Positions 44,421 through 46,358 of a stretch of 46,358 nucleotides of DNA are shown here, piece after piece. The notes beneath the pieces were generated by a model. That model saw only the letters and a program-made list of their open reading frames with translations. It was not told the DNA's origin and made no database searches. The DNA comes from an uncultured Rhodospirillales bacterium (GTDB lineage Bacteria > Pseudomonadota > Alphaproteobacteria > Azospirillales > Azospirillaceae), in contig CAIXKV010000078.1 of NCBI GenBank assembly GCA_903920145.1, positions 1 through 46,358 on the forward strand, read 5' to 3'. Positions within the stretch are counted from its first letter, which is position 1, and each line of letters starts with the position of its first letter. The position numbers and the translations under genes are program-made.

Positions 44421-44580
44421 GGTCCCCCTCCCCGGATGCCTGGCCCCGGTTGGCTTCGATGGCTCACCCCCTCCGCTACCACATATGGGCCGGACGAAAC
44501 AAAGACCCGTTCGGGACCGCAGCGATATGCCGCATGACGGAATCGAGGGTATGAGTTGGGACTTTGTCAAAACAAGACGC

Positions 44581-44609
44581 TTGACAGAGGCAAGCCTACT
44601 CGTCACTAT
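44581..44609 (+). promoter_or_regulatory. Candidate promoter of tRNA-Ala
   Basis: A perfect -35 TTGACA (44581-44586), 17-base spacer and CACTAT (44604-44609) lie about 40 bp upstream of the mature tRNA 5' end. The spacing and distance fit a tRNA promoter; the -10 is a weak match. Confidence 0.5.
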
Positions 44610-44648
44610 CCCCCCGTTCCCGTCGCGGGGTTGATCGCGAAGGGTGGT

Positions 44649-44724
44649 GGGGCCGTAGCTCAGCTGGGAGAGCGACGCGTTCGCAATGCGTAGGTCGTGA
44701 GTTCGATCCTCATCGGCTCCACCA
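44649..44724 (+). tRNA. tRNA-Ala (anticodon CGC)
   Basis: A 76-base cloverleaf with encoded CCA. The acceptor stem GGGGCCG/CGGCTCC includes the G3:U70 pair that identifies alanine tRNAs. The D arm contains AGCTCAGCTGGGAGAGC. The anticodon stem ACGCG/TGCGT encloses TTCGCAA with anticodon CGC (reads GCG). The T arm has GTTCGATCC. Confidence 0.97.
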
Positions 44725-44783
44725 ATTCATCTCCAGAGATGACGTCGAAGGCTTGGCTGGAAACAGTTGGGCCTTTTTTTGCG

Positions 44784-44808
44784 TTCCGGGGGAGCCTCCC
44801 ATTTTTTT
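44784..44808 (+). terminator. Candidate terminator after tRNA-Ala
   Basis: A short GGGA-GCC-TCCC hairpin is directly followed by a run of seven T (44802-44808). A first T-run of seven lies just upstream (44774-44780). Rho-independent termination of the tRNA transcript is likely. Bases 44809-45029 hold no supported gene. Confidence 0.5.
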
Positions 44809-45029
44809 CGGAGAGTCGCAAATTGCATCGCGCTTCGCAGGGGCGGGCGGGGGTGCGGAAGGCGGTATGCGGGTTCCTATTGGGAAAATCCTTCGTCGAA
44901 GCGGCCTTGGGACGTGGTACGGCATTTGCTTTAGATTTGCGGAGATTGCCAGGGGCCATGTTTCGACCGACCATAACGGCGATGGGTGCCGGTCGGCGGC
45001 AGGCCAGAAGATGCCCGGGGGGGTAGGCC

Positions 45030-45212
45030 ATGTATTATCCAGCATATGACCAGACGACGGCCAGCGAGATCGAGTATCATGTCGTGCGCCAGTTCGCCCG
45101 CTTGCTACGTTTGCAGGCGCGGATGCTGGATGCCGATGGGGACCACAAAGAGGCGGCGCAATTGCGGTTCCGTGCGGCCCGCAGCGAGCGGGCCGTGTTG
45201 GGACATCTGTAA
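45030..45212 (+). CDS. Small hypothetical protein, 60 residues
   Basis: MYYPAYDQTTASEIEYHVVR is followed by a basic, probably helical stretch (FARLLRLQARMLDADGDHKE; AAQLRFRAARSERAVLGHL). It is preceded by a G-rich ribosome-binding region (GGGGGGGTAGG) 4-5 bases before ATG. No family recognised. Codon use fits the genome. The stop codon abuts a perfect 18-bp stem-loop, which supports a real transcription unit. Confidence 0.5.
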   Translation: MYYPAYDQTTASEIEYHVVRQFARLLRLQARMLDADGDHKEAAQLRFRAARSERAVLGHL

Positions 45213-45254
45213 TACCATCGGGCCTTGATGAGTCACCATCAAGGCCCGATGGTA
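45213..45254. terminator. Perfect 18-bp stem-loop between convergent genes
   Basis: TACCATCGGGCCTTGATG (45213-45230) and its exact complement (45237-45254) enclose the loop AGTCAC. The arm equals the left-terminal hairpin of the palindromic element family (CCATCGAGCCTTGATG) with one change compensated in the opposite arm, so it is probably a derived, minimal copy. It likely terminates the small gene and the metal-binding protein gene. Confidence 0.7.
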
Positions 45255-45322
45255 TATACCGGCAATCGGCATGCACGAAGGTCAGGGCATCACGGCTGGG
45301 GCCGTGGCGCTGTCCTCTGGTC

Positions 45323-46207
45323 TCAATTGGCCAGCATGCCGATTTTCATGGTCTCAATGTTATAGCGGATCATTTTAAGATAGCTGGTGGCCGGGCCGTC
45401 GCTTTTGGATAGGGCTTCGGCATAAAGCGTGCCGCCTAACTGGGCGCCGGTCTCTTTGGCGATTTGTTGGACCAAGCGAGGGTCTGTGGCGTTTTCCAAG
45501 AACACCGCTTTGATGCCATCATGGCGAATCTGCTCGATGAGGGCTGCCACCTGTTGACCAGAGGCCTCGGCTTCGGTGGAAAAGCCCACGGGAGCCCGAA
45601 ATTCGATGCCGTAGGCCGCTCCCAGATAGCCAAAAGCGTCATGGCTGGTGATGACCTTGCGTTTGGCTGGCGGGATGGCGTTGATTTCTTGGTGAACCCA
45701 GGCGTCCAGTGCCTTGAGGTCGGCGATATAACGGCCGCCATTGGCCCGGAATCGAGCCGCGTCTTCGGGGTCGGTGGCCTCTAGGGCTTTTTCAATGTTC
45801 GCGGCGTAGAGTTCGGCATTCGCAACACTGTTCCAGGCGTGGGGATCGGTGATCAGTTTGCCAGCGGTTTCGCCGTCATTTTTGTTGGCATCGTCATCAT
45901 CGAGCATCGTGCGGGATGAGACCCCCTGGGATGCCACCGTCACCGTGCCCTTGTAGCCCGAGGCGGTGATCAGGCGGTCCATCCAGCCTTCGAGCCCCAG
46001 GCCACTGACGAACACCGCATCGGCGTGAGCCAAGGCGGCGCCGTCGCTCGGGGTTGGCTCGTAAACATGGGGATCGCCATTGGGGCCGACTAGGGATCGC
46101 ACCGTTACATGATCGCCGCCGACTTCGCGGACCATGTCGGCCAGGATCGTAAAACTAGCCACAACATGAAGGTCGCGCGCCGAGGCTGGGCTGGTGACGG
46201 CGCACAA
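45323..46207 (-). CDS. Zinc/manganese-type ABC transporter substrate-binding protein, 5' end disturbed
   Basis: A protein of about 294 residues in the ZnuA/SitA-like cluster A-I family of periplasmic metal-binding proteins. DLHVVASFTILADMVREVGG, VGPNGDPHVYEPTPSD (metal His), DPHAWNSVANAELYAANIEK (metal His), VITSHDAFGYLGAAYGIEF (metal His) and AVFLENATDPRLVQQIAKET are diagnostic. A short acidic, Asn-containing stretch (MLDDDDANKNDGE) stands where zinc proteins have a His-rich loop, so manganese is possible. The frame continues upstream as a good signal-peptide core (ITAATLAVFGLCAVTSPASA) but meets the palindromic element at 46237 before any ATG, and stays open to the window end. TTG 46207 is only a formal start; the real one was displaced by the insertion or lies outside the window. 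Confidence 0.88.
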   Translation of the reverse strand: MCAVTSPASARDLHVVASFTILADMVREVGGDHVTVRSLVGPNGDPHVYEPTPSDGAALAHADAVFVSGLGLEGWMDRLITASGYKGTVTVASQGVSSRTMLDDDDANKNDGETAGKLITDPHAWNSVANAELYAANIEKALEATDPEDAARFRANGGRYIADLKALDAWVHQEINAIPPAKRKVITSHDAFGYLGAAYGIEFRAPVGFSTEAEASGQQVAALIEQIRHDGIKAVFLENATDPRLVQQIAKETGAQLGGTLYAEALSKSDGPATSYLKMIRYNIETMKIGMLAN

Positions 46208-46236
46208 TCCGAAGACGGCCAGTGTCGCAGCGGTTA

Positions 46237-46358
46237 TGCCATCGAGCCTTGATGGTGACTCATCAAGGCTGCCCTCAGACGCCGGGCGGGCGCCTCCGCG
46301 CCCTTGGCTTCGCGTCCACGAGGACGCGGGGCCGCCGTCGCGGCCCGATATACCATCG
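46237..46358 (+). repeat. Palindromic element copy at the right window edge
   Basis: It starts TGCCATCGAGCC, identical to the left end of the copy at 34971, and runs through the GCGTCC-ACGA-GGACGC and GGCCGCCGTCGCGGCC hairpins. It then switches to ATATACCATCG, so a second unit probably follows in tandem, as at 1-296. The left flanking 4-mer is GTTA; the right flank is outside the window. It cuts into the 5' end of the metal-binding protein gene. Confidence 0.85.

Noticed and set aside
44660-45031. Reverse-strand frames across the tRNA and downstream region
   Set aside because: They begin or end inside the tRNA (RIELTTYALRTRRSPS-type translation), a well-known artefact.

Overview
The window looks like chromosomal DNA of a GC-rich alphaproteobacterium, most likely a Rhodospirillales member of the Magnetospirillum/Rhodospirillum type. 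This is inferred from the alphaproteobacterial L28, RecX and PdxH-like proteins, the adenosylcobalamin-dependent ribonucleotide reductase, several chemotaxis and oxygen/metal sensing proteins, and families of GC-rich palindromic repeats. I could not run a taxonomic search.

Layout. 1-300: tandem copies of a palindromic repeat. 635-19492: a surface/glycosylation island. It holds a TonB-dependent receptor, a 3065-residue protein made almost entirely of about 380 Ser/Thr-rich octapeptides, and three TPR plus SPINDLY-type (GT41, OGT-like) glycosyltransferases, with repeat-element copies between or inside them. 20000-24226: a membrane chemoreceptor, then a divergent LysR regulator / EamA exporter / tautomerase cluster. 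24298-35000: mostly ordinary genes (rpmB, recX, soluble lytic transglycosylase, uracil-DNA glycosylase, ETF-ubiquinone oxidoreductase, pdxH, a DnaJ-type co-chaperone, and a response regulator / histidine kinase pair). 35102-36750: a NotI-like restriction-modification pair whose nuclease is C-terminally truncated next to a repeat element. 36873-40691: nrdJ with two His-rich insertions. 41437-44420: a cytoplasmic CZB chemoreceptor, a secreted HExxH protein, a single-CBS-type protein and a bacteriohemerythrin. 44649-44724: tRNA-Ala(CGC). 45323-46207: a zinc/manganese-type ABC transporter binding protein whose 5' end runs into another repeat element at the window edge.

The most interesting material is of two kinds. 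(1) The giant octapeptide-repeat protein is immediately followed by an OGT-like glycosyltransferase, with two more close by. I propose a self-contained system for a heavily O-glycosylated repeat protein. Its DNA shows a regular 576-bp (24-octad) higher-order repeat. (2) A 146-bp multi-hairpin element has two full copies flanked by perfect 4-bp direct repeats (ATCA and CTTA). Insertion therefore adds exactly 150 bp. One copy sits in frame inside the catalytic domain of a glycosyltransferase, adding 50 codons without a stop. Other copies lie at the truncated end of the nuclease gene and at the start of the metal-binding protein gene. This resembles the in-frame palindromic elements known from Rickettsia, but the sequence family here is different.

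All functions are assigned from motifs read by eye. Starts were chosen from ribosome-binding sites and family conservation where these were visible.
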